NCBI GenBank assembly: GCA_002709695.1
Contig: PAQF01000062.1
Location: forward strand, 1-44,166
From: Candidatus Poribacteria bacterium
Lineage (GTDB): Bacteria > Poribacteria > WGA-4E > UBA9662
Length of the DNA: 44,166 bases
Direction of reading: 5' to 3'
The notes beneath the pieces are model-generated. The model worked only from the letters and a program-made list of their open reading frames with translations, searched no databases and was not told the origin of the DNA. Shown in pieces: positions 1 through 8,120 of this stretch. How positions within the stretch are numbered: the first letter of the stretch is position 1; every line of letters begins with the position of its first letter. A program made the position numbers and the translations under genes.

Positions 1-62
1 ATCGGTTGGATCAACTTATCCTAAGTGTCGTTGAAAGACAGATCTCAGCTTTTACCACGTGG

Positions 63-281
63 TCAGCCATAAGTTTCATAAATAATCAAGGAACCAAGAT
101 TCATCCAGTTCTTATAACGGTATTGAAAATCGTATTCGGAGAGTTTCTCTATTACCAATTGTCTCATCTTGCTACTGTTTCCTGTGATAATTTCTAAGGG
201 AGGATCATGACAAAGAATAAAGTCTTCAACTGTGTCATGTATTTTGTCGTGTGTGATACCGTGCAAATCCAATTTTACCAT
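63..281 (-). CDS. small stand-alone Smr-domain protein
   Basis: A 72-residue protein that is little more than a truncated Smr fold. It opens with the Smr signature LDLHG (residues 4-8), then an amphipathic helix, then IITGNSSKMRQLVIEKL, which resembles the 'hGkGsgxLr' strand-helix of the family. Smr domains in MutS2 and in stand-alone proteins bind or nick nucleic acid. Here the usual HGxG is replaced by TGNSS, so nuclease activity is doubtful. The ATG lies 2 bases after the stop of the DNA glycosylase gene, so the two are probably co-translated, which fits a nucleic-acid role. The family is clear from the pattern; the function is inference. Confidence 0.6.
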   Translation of the reverse strand: MVKLDLHGITHDKIHDTVEDFILCHDPPLEIITGNSSKMRQLVIEKLSEYDFQYRYKNWMNLGSLIIYETYG

Positions 282-283
282 TC

Positions 284-1129
284 TTAATTTGTTCCTGTTT
301 CTTGAGTTGGGTCTCCAAGAATTAAGGTCTCATTCAGAAAATTTCTCCATTTGCTATTGAACCAGAATCTCCTGCCGGTTTTGTCAACTATACTTTCGCC
401 TTTTCCATAGAATTCAAGCCAATCTTGTAGCGATTGAGTTTCCTTCAAATGTTTCCCGCTTTTTTCTGTGTTAGAAAAAGGGTTTTGCCACTGATGGAGT
501 GATCCACCCGAACACAAATAAGATTGGTGCATTATTTTAGGAATATGGGATAGAAACTCATCATTGATAATTTCACGTGCAGATGAGAATGGGTTACAAT
601 CAAACTTCCCACAAATTTCAGCTCTTAAATAATTTCCAACTCCGTTAAAATAGTTTTGGTTCATCAATATTTCTGAGATAGGCTTTGATAAAATCTTTTT
701 TTGCATGTTGGTGTAGATATTGTTTTTGAAAACTTCAAATTCATCGTATGGATCAGGACCTCGGTGAGGTGCCCAATCTCGACAATCACCTTTGCCAAAC
801 CGACGAACATCTACAAAAACCAGTTCGGTTTGGTCTGAAAGTATAAATCGAGCATGACTATGTTTTGGTAGATCATCTTCATCACATACTAGTATGAATT
901 TTCCACTCATACCTAGGGTTACAGTATATCGACACTTCCAATTTCCGGACTGGAAAACTAGCCCTAATTCCTTGCCTCGTGACTTAGCAGAGATTGAAAA
1001 CGGAAACACTTGTTGTGCTAAATTCTTTAATTTGACGTATGGGGAAAGCTTGATTTTTGTGACAAGTTTTCCTGTAGTAACCATATTGATAAAATCAGCG
1101 GTTATTCGAACTTCGGCCCATTCTGGCAT
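284..1129 (-). CDS. Fpg/Nei-family DNA glycosylase with zincless finger
   Basis: A base-excision repair glycosylase/AP lyase of the Fpg/Nei superfamily, 281 residues (usual 260-290). The N-terminus is MPEWAEV, keeping Pro2 and Glu3, the catalytic pair of the family. RGKELGLVF (residues 51-59) supplies the conserved Lys53. LGMSG and DVRRFG motifs follow, then the helix-two-turn-helix NGVGNYLRAEI near residue 165. The C-terminal finger has no zinc cysteines: where bacterial Fpg/Nei carry C-x2-C...C-x2-C, this protein reads YGKGESIVDKTGRRFWFN, keeping the arginine of the finger tip, like NEIL1-type zincless fingers. The gene sits 34 bases after the SAM-hydroxide adenosyltransferase and 2 bases before the Smr gene. 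The fold is secure; whether it prefers oxidised purines or pyrimidines cannot be read from sequence. Confidence 0.88.
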   Translation of the reverse strand: MPEWAEVRITADFINMVTTGKLVTKIKLSPYVKLKNLAQQVFPFSISAKSRGKELGLVFQSGNWKCRYTVTLGMSGKFILVCDEDDLPKHSHARFILSDQTELVFVDVRRFGKGDCRDWAPHRGPDPYDEFEVFKNNIYTNMQKKILSKPISEILMNQNYFNGVGNYLRAEICGKFDCNPFSSAREIINDEFLSHIPKIMHQSYLCSGGSLHQWQNPFSNTEKSGKHLKETQSLQDWLEFYGKGESIVDKTGRRFWFNSKWRNFLNETLILGDPTQETGTN

Positions 1130-1163
1130 CTTGGATTCAGATTCCTTTCTGAGATCGCATTAT

Positions 1164-1973
1164 TTAAGAAGGTAGGGCTTTCAGAAAAAGGATTTTCTCT
1201 CCTACTTTGATGTTCAGGGTTGATGACGCAGAGCCTTGGTTGACAGCAATTTCAATATTACCGGAACTGTTAGCTAATGCTAAAGTTGAACCGATGTCAG
1301 ACTCATCATAGAAGTTGCTAAGATGATCTATTTTTATTCCAGCTATCTGAATAGTATACTTAGTGTTGAAAGATGTAGATTTTAATATCTCCATTGAAAC
1401 ATTAGTTATTGCATTTCCAAAGTTATCAATCCAGATAATTTCACCAATTATTTCGTTTTCGGTAATTTTCGGTTGTGGTACGGAAAGCATAGTAATATCT
1501 GAGATTTCTGGCCCAAGATCCGTTAGTGAGACACCACAGGAGATGTAGGCCGCCACCGGGGCAAAAACATCTCGACCGTGAAATGTCTGGCTTATCTGAC
1601 GCAGACAAAAATTGGGATTAGTAATTTCGATGGTTCTGATCAATTTTTCCTGTTCAAAGATTTTGGTGCAAATTCCATTATCTGGACAAACAAATATTGC
1701 TTTTTCTGTCTGACACACTATTGATCTACGTTGGCTTCCAACGCCAGGGTCAATGACAATAATATGAATGGATCCTTCTGGGAAATATTGATATGCATTG
1801 TTAATTTGAAAAGCTGCTGAAGAGAGATCTTGGGGGGGAATGCTGTGTGTAATATCTATAATCTGGATTTGAGGGTTAATCTGAAAAATCACACCTTTCA
1901 TCTCACCGACATACGTATCAGTAAGACCAAAGTCGGTTGTGAGTGTGATAATAGATGGATGGTCCTTTTTCAA
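1164..1973 (-). CDS. SAM hydroxide adenosyltransferase (DUF62, chlorinase/fluorinase family)
   Basis: Hydrolyses S-adenosylmethionine to adenosine and methionine, by analogy with characterised DUF62 enzymes. The 269-residue length fits. Conserved blocks visible are TTDFG (12-16), YVGEMKG (21-27), IIDITH (38-43) and VIDPGVGSQRR (73-83). Asp75, Arg82 and His132 (in FHGRDVFAP) correspond to the Asp-Arg-His triad that activates water in these hydrolases; nothing suggests a halogenase. The start is a TTG preceded by GAGGG about 8 bases upstream; the next in-frame Met would cut the first beta strand. It is the first gene of a three-gene minus-strand unit with the glycosylase and Smr genes, driven by a good sigma70-like promoter at 2032-2060. 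Confidence 0.88.
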   Translation of the reverse strand: MKKDHPSIITLTTDFGLTDTYVGEMKGVIFQINPQIQIIDITHSIPPQDLSSAAFQINNAYQYFPEGSIHIIVIDPGVGSQRRSIVCQTEKAIFVCPDNGICTKIFEQEKLIRTIEITNPNFCLRQISQTFHGRDVFAPVAAYISCGVSLTDLGPEISDITMLSVPQPKITENEIIGEIIWIDNFGNAITNVSMEILKSTSFNTKYTIQIAGIKIDHLSNFYDESDIGSTLALANSSGNIEIAVNQGSASSTLNIKVGEKILFLKALPS

Positions 1974-2031
1974 TCTTAGCCCTCGAATACTTCTCAGATT
2001 GATGTATAAATTGGTTCAGAATTACTTAGAG

Positions 2032-2060
2032 TTTATAATGATTATCAATTTTGGTGGCAA
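2032..2060 (-). promoter_or_regulatory. sigma70-like promoter for the 1973-63 unit
   Basis: On the minus strand TTGCCA (2060-2055) and TATAAA (2037-2032) are separated by 17 bases; each matches consensus at five of six positions. Transcription would begin near 2025, leaving a leader of about 50 bases before the TTG start at 1973. Confidence 0.5.
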
Positions 2061-2285
2061 TCGAGAATAAACCGGTAGATCATCTCAATGAAAATCATGT
2101 GTACTAAGTGGAGAGATAGTGTCGCTAAGGATAGTAATTGTATTGGGGAAATCATAGCATGTAGAAAGATTACGTGTCAAAGTTCAATAAAATCTAACCT
2201 CCTGATGATAGATCGAAATTATTTTTAGTACCTTTCAGATCGTTCGAAGAAGCACAGGTTAACGTGAGTAGAAAATTTTGCGTTT

Positions 2286-2329
2286 GCATTTGCTCAAATG
2301 CTTGTATAAAATATGATTGGTTGTATAAC
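2286..2329 (+). promoter_or_regulatory. palindrome abutting putative phoH promoter
   Basis: A perfect 7-bp inverted repeat, GCATTTG-CT-CAAATGC, spans 2286-2301. It directly abuts TTGTAT (2302-2307), which lies 16 bases from TATAAC (2324-2329). That reads as a -35/-10 pair for the phoH operon with an operator-like palindrome just upstream. Both elements are seen in sequence; their use is inference. Confidence 0.4.
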
Positions 2330-2381
2330 CGTATGTTTGGATAGGGAAGTTTAGCTAGGGTAAGAGTAGGATAGCATTGTA

Positions 2382-3347
2382 TTGTCAAATCAAGAAATTT
2401 TGAGAGTACCAATTCAAAGTAACATTGAAGCACAATTGTTGTTTGGAAACGCAGATGGCTTTCTAAAAATCATTGAACATAAACTCTCAGTTGAAGTTCT
2501 ACTAAAAAGCGAAGGCCTGGAAATTAAAGGGAAAAGTTTCGATGAAATCCATCAGGCCGGCCGAACGTTTGAGTCCCTGCTACATTTAATTCGAGGAGGT
2601 CAGAGACTAGAAGAGAACGATATAAGATCAGCTATTCGTAATTCTCAAAACAAATTGGACGCGGTTTCCTCAAAAGTTATAGGTGAATCAATTCCTGTAT
2701 TTTCCAAACGTGGGGCCATTCGTCCTCGGACGCCTGGGCAATACAAATATACGGAAGCGATTAAAAGTCACGATTTAGTTTTTGGGATTGGGCCTGCTGG
2801 GACTGGGAAAACCTACTTAGCTATGGCAATGGCAGTATCAGCCTTCAAAAGTGGGAAAGTTAGCCGTATTATCCTGACTCGCCCAGCAGTGGAGGCTGGT
2901 GAGAAATTAGGGTTCCTGCCCGGAGACATTGCCGACAAAATAGATCCGTATCTACGTCCAATATTTGATGCTTTATACGATATGGTGCCGAGTGAAACAC
3001 TTGATCGGTATATTGAACGGAATGTTATCGAAGTTGCTCCAATAGCTTTTATGCGAGGACGGACACTTAATGACTCATTCATTGTCTTTGATGAAGCGCA
3101 AAATTCCACAATTGAACAAATGAAAATGTTTCTTACGCGACTTGGATTCAGTTCAAAGGCCGTTGTAACAGGTGATATTACGCAAACTGACTTGCCGTCT
3201 AGCCGTGTTTCAGGGCTTGTCGATGCTCAAAATGTGCTTAAAGGTGTTGAAGGCGTTGAATTTATTCACTTTTCTAACGAAGATGTTGTTCGTCACGAAC
3301 TGGTGCAGCGAATTGTAGAAGCTTATGATTCACATGAAATAGCATGA
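2382..3347 (+). CDS. phoH: PhoH-like P-loop ATPase
   Basis: PhoH/YbeZ-family ATPase, 321 residues, thought to act with YbeY in rRNA maturation and RNA metabolism. Walker A GPAGTGKT is at 137-144, Walker B IVFDEAQN at about 234-241, and the TRPAVEAGEKLGFLPG block typical of PhoH is at 166-181. The N-terminal 100 residues carry the usual KH-like portion. The start is TTG with a weak purine tract (AAGAGTAGGA) about 10 bases upstream; no ATG gives a full-length N-terminus. The stop overlaps the ybeY start (ATGA), so the pair is translationally coupled. Confidence 0.92.
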   Translation: MSNQEILRVPIQSNIEAQLLFGNADGFLKIIEHKLSVEVLLKSEGLEIKGKSFDEIHQAGRTFESLLHLIRGGQRLEENDIRSAIRNSQNKLDAVSSKVIGESIPVFSKRGAIRPRTPGQYKYTEAIKSHDLVFGIGPAGTGKTYLAMAMAVSAFKSGKVSRIILTRPAVEAGEKLGFLPGDIADKIDPYLRPIFDALYDMVPSETLDRYIERNVIEVAPIAFMRGRTLNDSFIVFDEAQNSTIEQMKMFLTRLGFSSKAVVTGDITQTDLPSSRVSGLVDAQNVLKGVEGVEFIHFSNEDVVRHELVQRIVEAYDSHEIA

Positions 3348-3775
3348 TCCATATTAGAAATGAATCGCTAGAACATCTGGTAGATGAATCTTCTGTACGA
3401 TTTGCTGCCGAAGCCACTTTGGTCGACCAAAACGCTCGGGAGTGTGAAGTTAGCATAATGCTGACAGACGACTCACAGATTCAAAAGCTCAATTTTAACT
3501 ATCGCCAAACTGATGAACCAACTGACGTCTTGGCTTTTGCTATGCGCGAAGGTCTTGATGGAGATCTTCATTCAGATTTGCTTGGTGATGTGGTTATCTC
3601 CTTAGCTTCAGCTAAACGCCAATCGGATGAAAATGGTTGCTCATTTGATGTAGAATTAGCTCGTTTGACGGTTCATGGTGTACTCCACCTCCTAGGTTAT
3701 AATCACCAAACTCAGGACGAAGAAGACACTATGTTTGAGATACAAGAAAGAGTTTTATGCACGGTGCGAACCTAA
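3344..3775 (+). CDS. ybeY: endoribonuclease YbeY
   Basis: Single-strand-specific metallo-endoribonuclease for 16S rRNA 3'-end maturation and ribosome quality control. The zinc motif H-x3-H-x5-H is present as HGVLHLLGYNH (His111, His115, His121), and the family block PTDVLAFAM is at 59-67. The length (143 residues) is normal. It overlaps phoH by four bases and is followed after 61 bases by the CorC-type gene, the order found across many bacteria (ybeZ-ybeY-ybeX). Confidence 0.93.
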   Translation: MIHIRNESLEHLVDESSVRFAAEATLVDQNARECEVSIMLTDDSQIQKLNFNYRQTDEPTDVLAFAMREGLDGDLHSDLLGDVVISLASAKRQSDENGCSFDVELARLTVHGVLHLLGYNHQTQDEEDTMFEIQERVLCTVRT

Positions 3776-3836
3776 TCATGTCGCTATAAATGACATATAG
3801 CTTTAGAAAAAATTCTCTAACCTAGTATGAAGGAGT

Positions 3837-5138
3837 GTGACTCCCAACTTGGACGATCCAAGTAGTATCCTGAAAATCTATCAGCTTGTATCATTAGTTC
3901 TTTTATCAGTTGCTGCTTTTTTTTCCTCTATAGTTGATATTACGCTGAATCGCTTGACGAAAAACGAGATATTAGAGGTTGCTGAGGGGGGAGGAAGAGC
4001 ATACCATTCTCTTCGTTCTCTCCTGCAAAAACCGAGGCAGTATATTGCAACAATAGCCATTTTGAAATGTGTGTCTGTTCTGGGTATTGTTTCTGTCTTC
4101 ATGTTGTTGATTGGTTTTGATTCTTGGAAAGCTTTTAGCCTCAGTTTGATAGCAAGTGGTTTGGTTATCATTCTATTTACGGAGTTGATTCCAAGGAACT
4201 ATGCCCGTGGCAGTGTAAATAGATCAACTACCCAAATTCTCCTGATTCTCCGTGTTATTTATATCATTTTCTTTCCTCTTACCGTTATTTTGTCATTCCT
4301 CGGATATTTTGGAACGCGTGCTATTGGTGGTATTGTTGATGATGACAATCAGTTTGTGTCATCAGAGGCCTTGCAGGCCATTGAAAATGTAGGAGAAAGT
4401 AGTGAACTCCTTGAACCAGATGAACGAGAGATGATCTCTCGTATTCTTGACCTTCCTGACAAAGTAACTCGAGAAATTATGATTGCACGGACTGATATGG
4501 TATGTGTGGAAGTGTCTTCAGAACAGGAAGAAATTCTAAAGATAGCAATTGAGTCACGACATTCAAGGATACCTGTTTATGAAGAACGTATTGATCATAT
4601 CATAGGTATTCTCCCTGTAAAGGGAATCTTGGATTATCTAGCTGAGGATCAGTCTGTTGATATTCAATCGCTTATTGCTAACCATCCACCGTTCTTTGCT
4701 CCGGAGACTAAAAAGATTTGGGATCTGTTTCAGGACTTACAAGCTAATAAACAACATATTGCAATTGTGGTCGATGAATATGGCGGAACAGCTGGAATGG
4801 TTACTCTAGAAGACATTATCGAAGAGGTCGTTGGGGAAATCCAAGATGAGTACGATTTAGACGAACAACTGGAATGCACGCAGGTTGGCAACCATCTTTT
4901 TTCTGTCGATGCACGTATGGGGATTGATGACTTTAATGCTCAATTTGACATTGTGCTTGAGGTTGGAAATGTAGATACAGTTGGAGGATTCGTTGTAAAT
5001 CACTTAGGTGAGGTGCCTGCAATCGGAACAAATTTTTCCTCGCATAATTTAACATTTACAGTCCTAGAAGCGGATGATCGAAGGGTTCATCGGATCCAAG
5101 TTGAATCTAGCCATTTGATAAATTCAGAATCCACTTAA
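3837..5138 (+). CDS. CNNM/HlyC-CorC family membrane protein with CBS pair
   Basis: A 433-residue CorC/TlyC-type protein: an N-terminal CNNM (DUF21) domain with about four membrane segments (roughly residues 15-36, 70-92, 95-115, 130-155, ending near the ELIPRNYA motif), a CBS pair (about 205-330, with SRIPVYEERIDHIIGIL and VDEYGGTAGMVTLEDI), then the acidic-patch transporter-associated domain (about 345-425). Such proteins are implicated in Mg2+/Co2+ export and membrane stress resistance. The GTG at 3837 is only one base beyond the AGGAG at 3831-3835, which is too close; the in-frame TTG at 3849 is better spaced (about 13 bases) and may be the true start. It is the third gene of the phoH operon. 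Confidence 0.88.
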   Translation: MTPNLDDPSSILKIYQLVSLVLLSVAAFFSSIVDITLNRLTKNEILEVAEGGGRAYHSLRSLLQKPRQYIATIAILKCVSVLGIVSVFMLLIGFDSWKAFSLSLIASGLVIILFTELIPRNYARGSVNRSTTQILLILRVIYIIFFPLTVILSFLGYFGTRAIGGIVDDDNQFVSSEALQAIENVGESSELLEPDEREMISRILDLPDKVTREIMIARTDMVCVEVSSEQEEILKIAIESRHSRIPVYEERIDHIIGILPVKGILDYLAEDQSVDIQSLIANHPPFFAPETKKIWDLFQDLQANKQHIAIVVDEYGGTAGMVTLEDIIEEVVGEIQDEYDLDEQLECTQVGNHLFSVDARMGIDDFNAQFDIVLEVGNVDTVGGFVVNHLGEVPAIGTNFSSHNLTFTVLEADDRRVHRIQVESSHLINSEST

Positions 5139-5148
5139 TTCTAGCCTT

Positions 5149-5178
5149 AAAGTTGATCTCATTCTATTGAGATCCTTT
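5149..5178. terminator. hairpin between convergent genes
   Basis: GATCTCA (5155-5161) and TGAGATC (5168-5174) form a perfect 7-bp stem with a 6-base loop, extended by AAAG (5149-5152) pairing with CTTT (5175-5178) across a small bulge. It lies between the convergent corC and addB stop codons and could terminate in both directions, though no long U tract follows. Confidence 0.45.
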
Positions 5179-8116
5179 ACACTTCAATTGCACCGATCCT
5201 ACAAACCCGTTTGAAGGAGCAGTGCTGACAGAAATCTTTTTTCTCATGGTGTGTTGTTGGGAACTCTCCGTTCGTGATTTTCTGTGCGTAAGAAGTTACA
5301 TAGTTGGTTGATATGCCTATAAGGTCATCCAAATTATGGATGTCTTTGTATTGGCGGTTAGGAATGAGTTGATCTGTTACCCGAGGTAAATCGAAGGCAA
5401 TATCCCGAAATTCCTGATTCCCACATCCAAGTTGTGTTTTCCCCTCTTCGTCTAAAATGTAGTAGATTCCTGCTACACCTTTGTAATTTCCGAATCCTTT
5501 TTTTTCTAGCAACACTTTTGTAACAGCTAGATAGATGGGAAGTTGCAGACTTCGCCCCTCAACAATATCTAAAATTCGGGGGATTTGCTTGCCTGTTTTA
5601 TAATCGCCAATAACAAAGATATCTTCTCCTAGTTCAATACGGTCTATTTTTCCAAATATATTGACATCACCAATTTGAATAGATTCTTGACTCTCCAGTT
5701 CACGGTCCACAAAATCTCGGCCTCTTCCAATCTGCCCGAAGGCAACTTCAAAAAACTTTGGTTTGACATCTAAATGTCGATTCCGTTCTTGTGTTAAGAA
5801 TCTGGGCAAAATCCCTTCTCGAGTTTCGTTTCCCAGGATTCTTTCTTTTTCGATTTCCCAGAACAAACCAGAATACGGTAATCTATTTAAATGAGTTTTT
5901 GCAATGGTTCGTAAATCTTCTAATTCTGTGACAAATTCCTGATCGTCACAATTTGAAATTGGATGTCGACCTCGACGTTGGTCAAAGTACTCGTAGAGAA
6001 TATGGTGAAGCAGATTTCCTTTTTCTAAGCTGGGGAACTGTTCGGCCTCACCTTCTGGTTGATGCAGTCTCAGTACATTGGTAACAAAATACTGGAATGG
6101 ACATTTGCCATACATTTCCAATTGTGTAATTGAATATAATTTGTTTCTGCTTTGTGCTAATTCTGATTGGCTTTCAGGTGCCAATAAGTCAGGAGTAATT
6201 GAACCTTCGTACTCCAAATTTGCATGAGAGAAACTGCGACTTACTTCAACGTTGACATGATGTATTATCTGTTTGGCTTCATCAGAAGAGATTGGGAAGG
6301 AATCTATAGAAATTTCGTGCCCGTTATAGATTCTTTGACCTATATATTTAACCAGTTGCTCTTTGCTATAAATGGTATTGCTTTCAAGATCTTTTGGAAT
6401 ATTAATCTCTGCTATATGTTGCAATTCATCGATAAAGGAGGATTGGATATGTTCTAATTGGCCATCGTATTGCGGAGATGTCAAGTACAGGTGATGACGA
6501 AACGTCTTTAGTATTTGATAAAATAGAAGCCGAGTTTCTCGTAGATGTTTATCTTCAGTATCAGCATATTGCGGTGGTAAAAATGGATTTGGACGAAAGG
6601 TTGCAGGGAATTCTCCATCGACTAGGCCTCCTAAAAAAACGACTTCGAAATCAAGCATTTTGGTTCGAGAAATTGGGAGGATTTGTACGCCTCCTTTGCC
6701 AGTTTTCTTCAGTGTATACAAAGATTTCGAGATCATTAGTCGGAGTGAGCTAATATAGTAGCTGAAAGGGCGCCAACGGTCTGAACTTTCAGCATCGAGA
6801 GAAAATTCAGTTAGTTCATTTACAAGGCGAAGTAAATGTTGGTAAGCTACTGTTTCCTGTTTAAGGCTTACGTTCTGATTTTGCTCTAAGGTCTGCCGGA
6901 TTAAATTTTGATCGATATTATTTTCTTGTATGAGAGTGCTAAAAAACGCTCGAAATCCTTCCGGTGTAAGAGACTCGACTTTCTGATTTTCAAGTAAATT
7001 GATGATTTTGACAACAATAGGTGAACTTGCGAGTTCCAAAGCAAACTCAAGAACGAAAGGAATCCCATAAATCGGAAATATTTCGCGGATCAGAGGAGCA
7101 TAAATCGGCAGTTGATAGAATGTAATACATATTTGATCAAGTTGCAATCTTGGCTGGGCAAACTTCAGACGTTTTATCTCTTTTGCTATAAGTTCTATTT
7201 CGTTAATTCGATTCTTAGCTGAGGTGAATGTAATTTGATGAGTTAAATTACGTTTGGCTATTCTACGGTTGCTAAACAGATGAAGTGCAAATCCAGCCTT
7301 ATTATCTAGGATCGGATGTGTTTTTTGATCGAATCCCGCCGAGAGAAGTTGCTTATAGCTTTTTTTTACATGTCCAAAGAGGCTTTCATTTTCAGGAAAA
7401 ACGTCCAACAAAATCGCCACTGATATTCTTGGTAGATTACTCAGACTGATTAATGCCTCAAGATGAACAGGCAGAAATGTTTCGAAGCCTATTATTACAA
7501 CCAAGTCTATATCCTGAAAACATGGTTTCAATTGTTTAGACACAGACTCAGTGTTCATTTGGGAGAAAGCATCTGAAACAACGCCATATATGCTTTGTTG
7601 ATCTATGTATGTTTCTCCTAACTGATTTTGGTAAGCTTCGTAGATTGCGATGATGTTCTTTAAGTTGCTTCCTGCTTTCTCCTCGGCTTTCAGTGTTTCC
7701 AATGAAACCGCGTTTCCTTTGAGCTTTGCAATTGCTTTAGATAAATGTGAGATGGTACCGATAGGTGGCATTATGCCGAGTCTATTCCATGTTGATTGCG
7801 AAGGGGGCATCGTTTTTTTTTGGAGAATTTGGGAGAAGAAAAGATTTTGCAACTCGGGTGAAATCAACTTTCGTTTGTCGTTTATCGATTGGTGGACATA
7901 CCGAACGAAGTTCTCAAATGTACTAATACGGTAACTTGCTGTTGTGCGGTTTGGGGCGCGGTTCAGGAGATATTGATGCAACTTTTGTTCGGCTTCTTGT
8001 GTAGGGACAATTAGCTGGCATATATTTACATTTCTTTGTCTAATTCGTTGCAGTATTTCATCCTCAATTGGTATTGGCACCTCACCTTTAACTAGAATAG
8101 TATTAGCGTTAATCAT
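5177..8116 (-). CDS. addB: AddB-like PD-(D/E)XK nuclease with Fe-S cluster motif
   Basis: A large protein (979 residues from the ATG at 8116; a TTG sits one codon earlier) resembling the AddB subunit of AddAB double-strand-break resection nucleases. The C-terminal RecB-type nuclease shows GKIDRIE...VIGDYKTGK, the catalytic Asp and Asp-x-Lys of motif II/III. A 4Fe-4S staple is suggested by one Cys near residue 672 (YGKCPFQYF) and a C-terminal cluster CQHCSFKRVC (Cys964, 967, 973 counted from the TTG). The N-terminal half has the degenerate helicase-like fold with no Walker A, as in AddB. No AddA helicase lies in the window; the gene follows the MBL gene by 4 bases and ends its unit. A lone nuclease relative is the alternative. 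Confidence 0.75.
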   Translation of the reverse strand: MINANTILVKGEVPIPIEDEILQRIRQRNVNICQLIVPTQEAEQKLHQYLLNRAPNRTTASYRISTFENFVRYVHQSINDKRKLISPELQNLFFSQILQKKTMPPSQSTWNRLGIMPPIGTISHLSKAIAKLKGNAVSLETLKAEEKAGSNLKNIIAIYEAYQNQLGETYIDQQSIYGVVSDAFSQMNTESVSKQLKPCFQDIDLVVIIGFETFLPVHLEALISLSNLPRISVAILLDVFPENESLFGHVKKSYKQLLSAGFDQKTHPILDNKAGFALHLFSNRRIAKRNLTHQITFTSAKNRINEIELIAKEIKRLKFAQPRLQLDQICITFYQLPIYAPLIREIFPIYGIPFVLEFALELASSPIVVKIINLLENQKVESLTPEGFRAFFSTLIQENNIDQNLIRQTLEQNQNVSLKQETVAYQHLLRLVNELTEFSLDAESSDRWRPFSYYISSLRLMISKSLYTLKKTGKGGVQILPISRTKMLDFEVVFLGGLVDGEFPATFRPNPFLPPQYADTEDKHLRETRLLFYQILKTFRHHLYLTSPQYDGQLEHIQSSFIDELQHIAEINIPKDLESNTIYSKEQLVKYIGQRIYNGHEISIDSFPISSDEAKQIIHHVNVEVSRSFSHANLEYEGSITPDLLAPESQSELAQSRNKLYSITQLEMYGKCPFQYFVTNVLRLHQPEGEAEQFPSLEKGNLLHHILYEYFDQRRGRHPISNCDDQEFVTELEDLRTIAKTHLNRLPYSGLFWEIEKERILGNETREGILPRFLTQERNRHLDVKPKFFEVAFGQIGRGRDFVDRELESQESIQIGDVNIFGKIDRIELGEDIFVIGDYKTGKQIPRILDIVEGRSLQLPIYLAVTKVLLEKKGFGNYKGVAGIYYILDEEGKTQLGCGNQEFRDIAFDLPRVTDQLIPNRQYKDIHNLDDLIGISTNYVTSYAQKITNGEFPTTHHEKKDFCQHCSFKRVCRIGAIEV

Positions 8117-8120
8117 CAAT

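Larger units (their letters stand above)
1974..2381. other. divergent intergenic region
   Basis: 408 bases between the divergent 1973-63 and 2382-5138 units. I see the minus-strand promoter at 2032-2060, and a palindrome plus plus-strand promoter at 2286-2329. No RNA gene or repeat is apparent in the remainder (about 2065-2280). A short minus-strand reading frame here lacks any recognisable domain and I do not call it. Confidence 0.5.

Noticed and set aside
1164-1973. Fluorinase/chlorinase activity for the DUF62 protein
   Set aside because: It has the Asp-Arg-His triad of the hydrolase group, so a hydroxide-using enzyme is the better call.
2194-2433. 79-codon minus-strand frame overlapping the phoH start
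   Set aside because: No domain, and it runs across the proposed phoH promoter and start.
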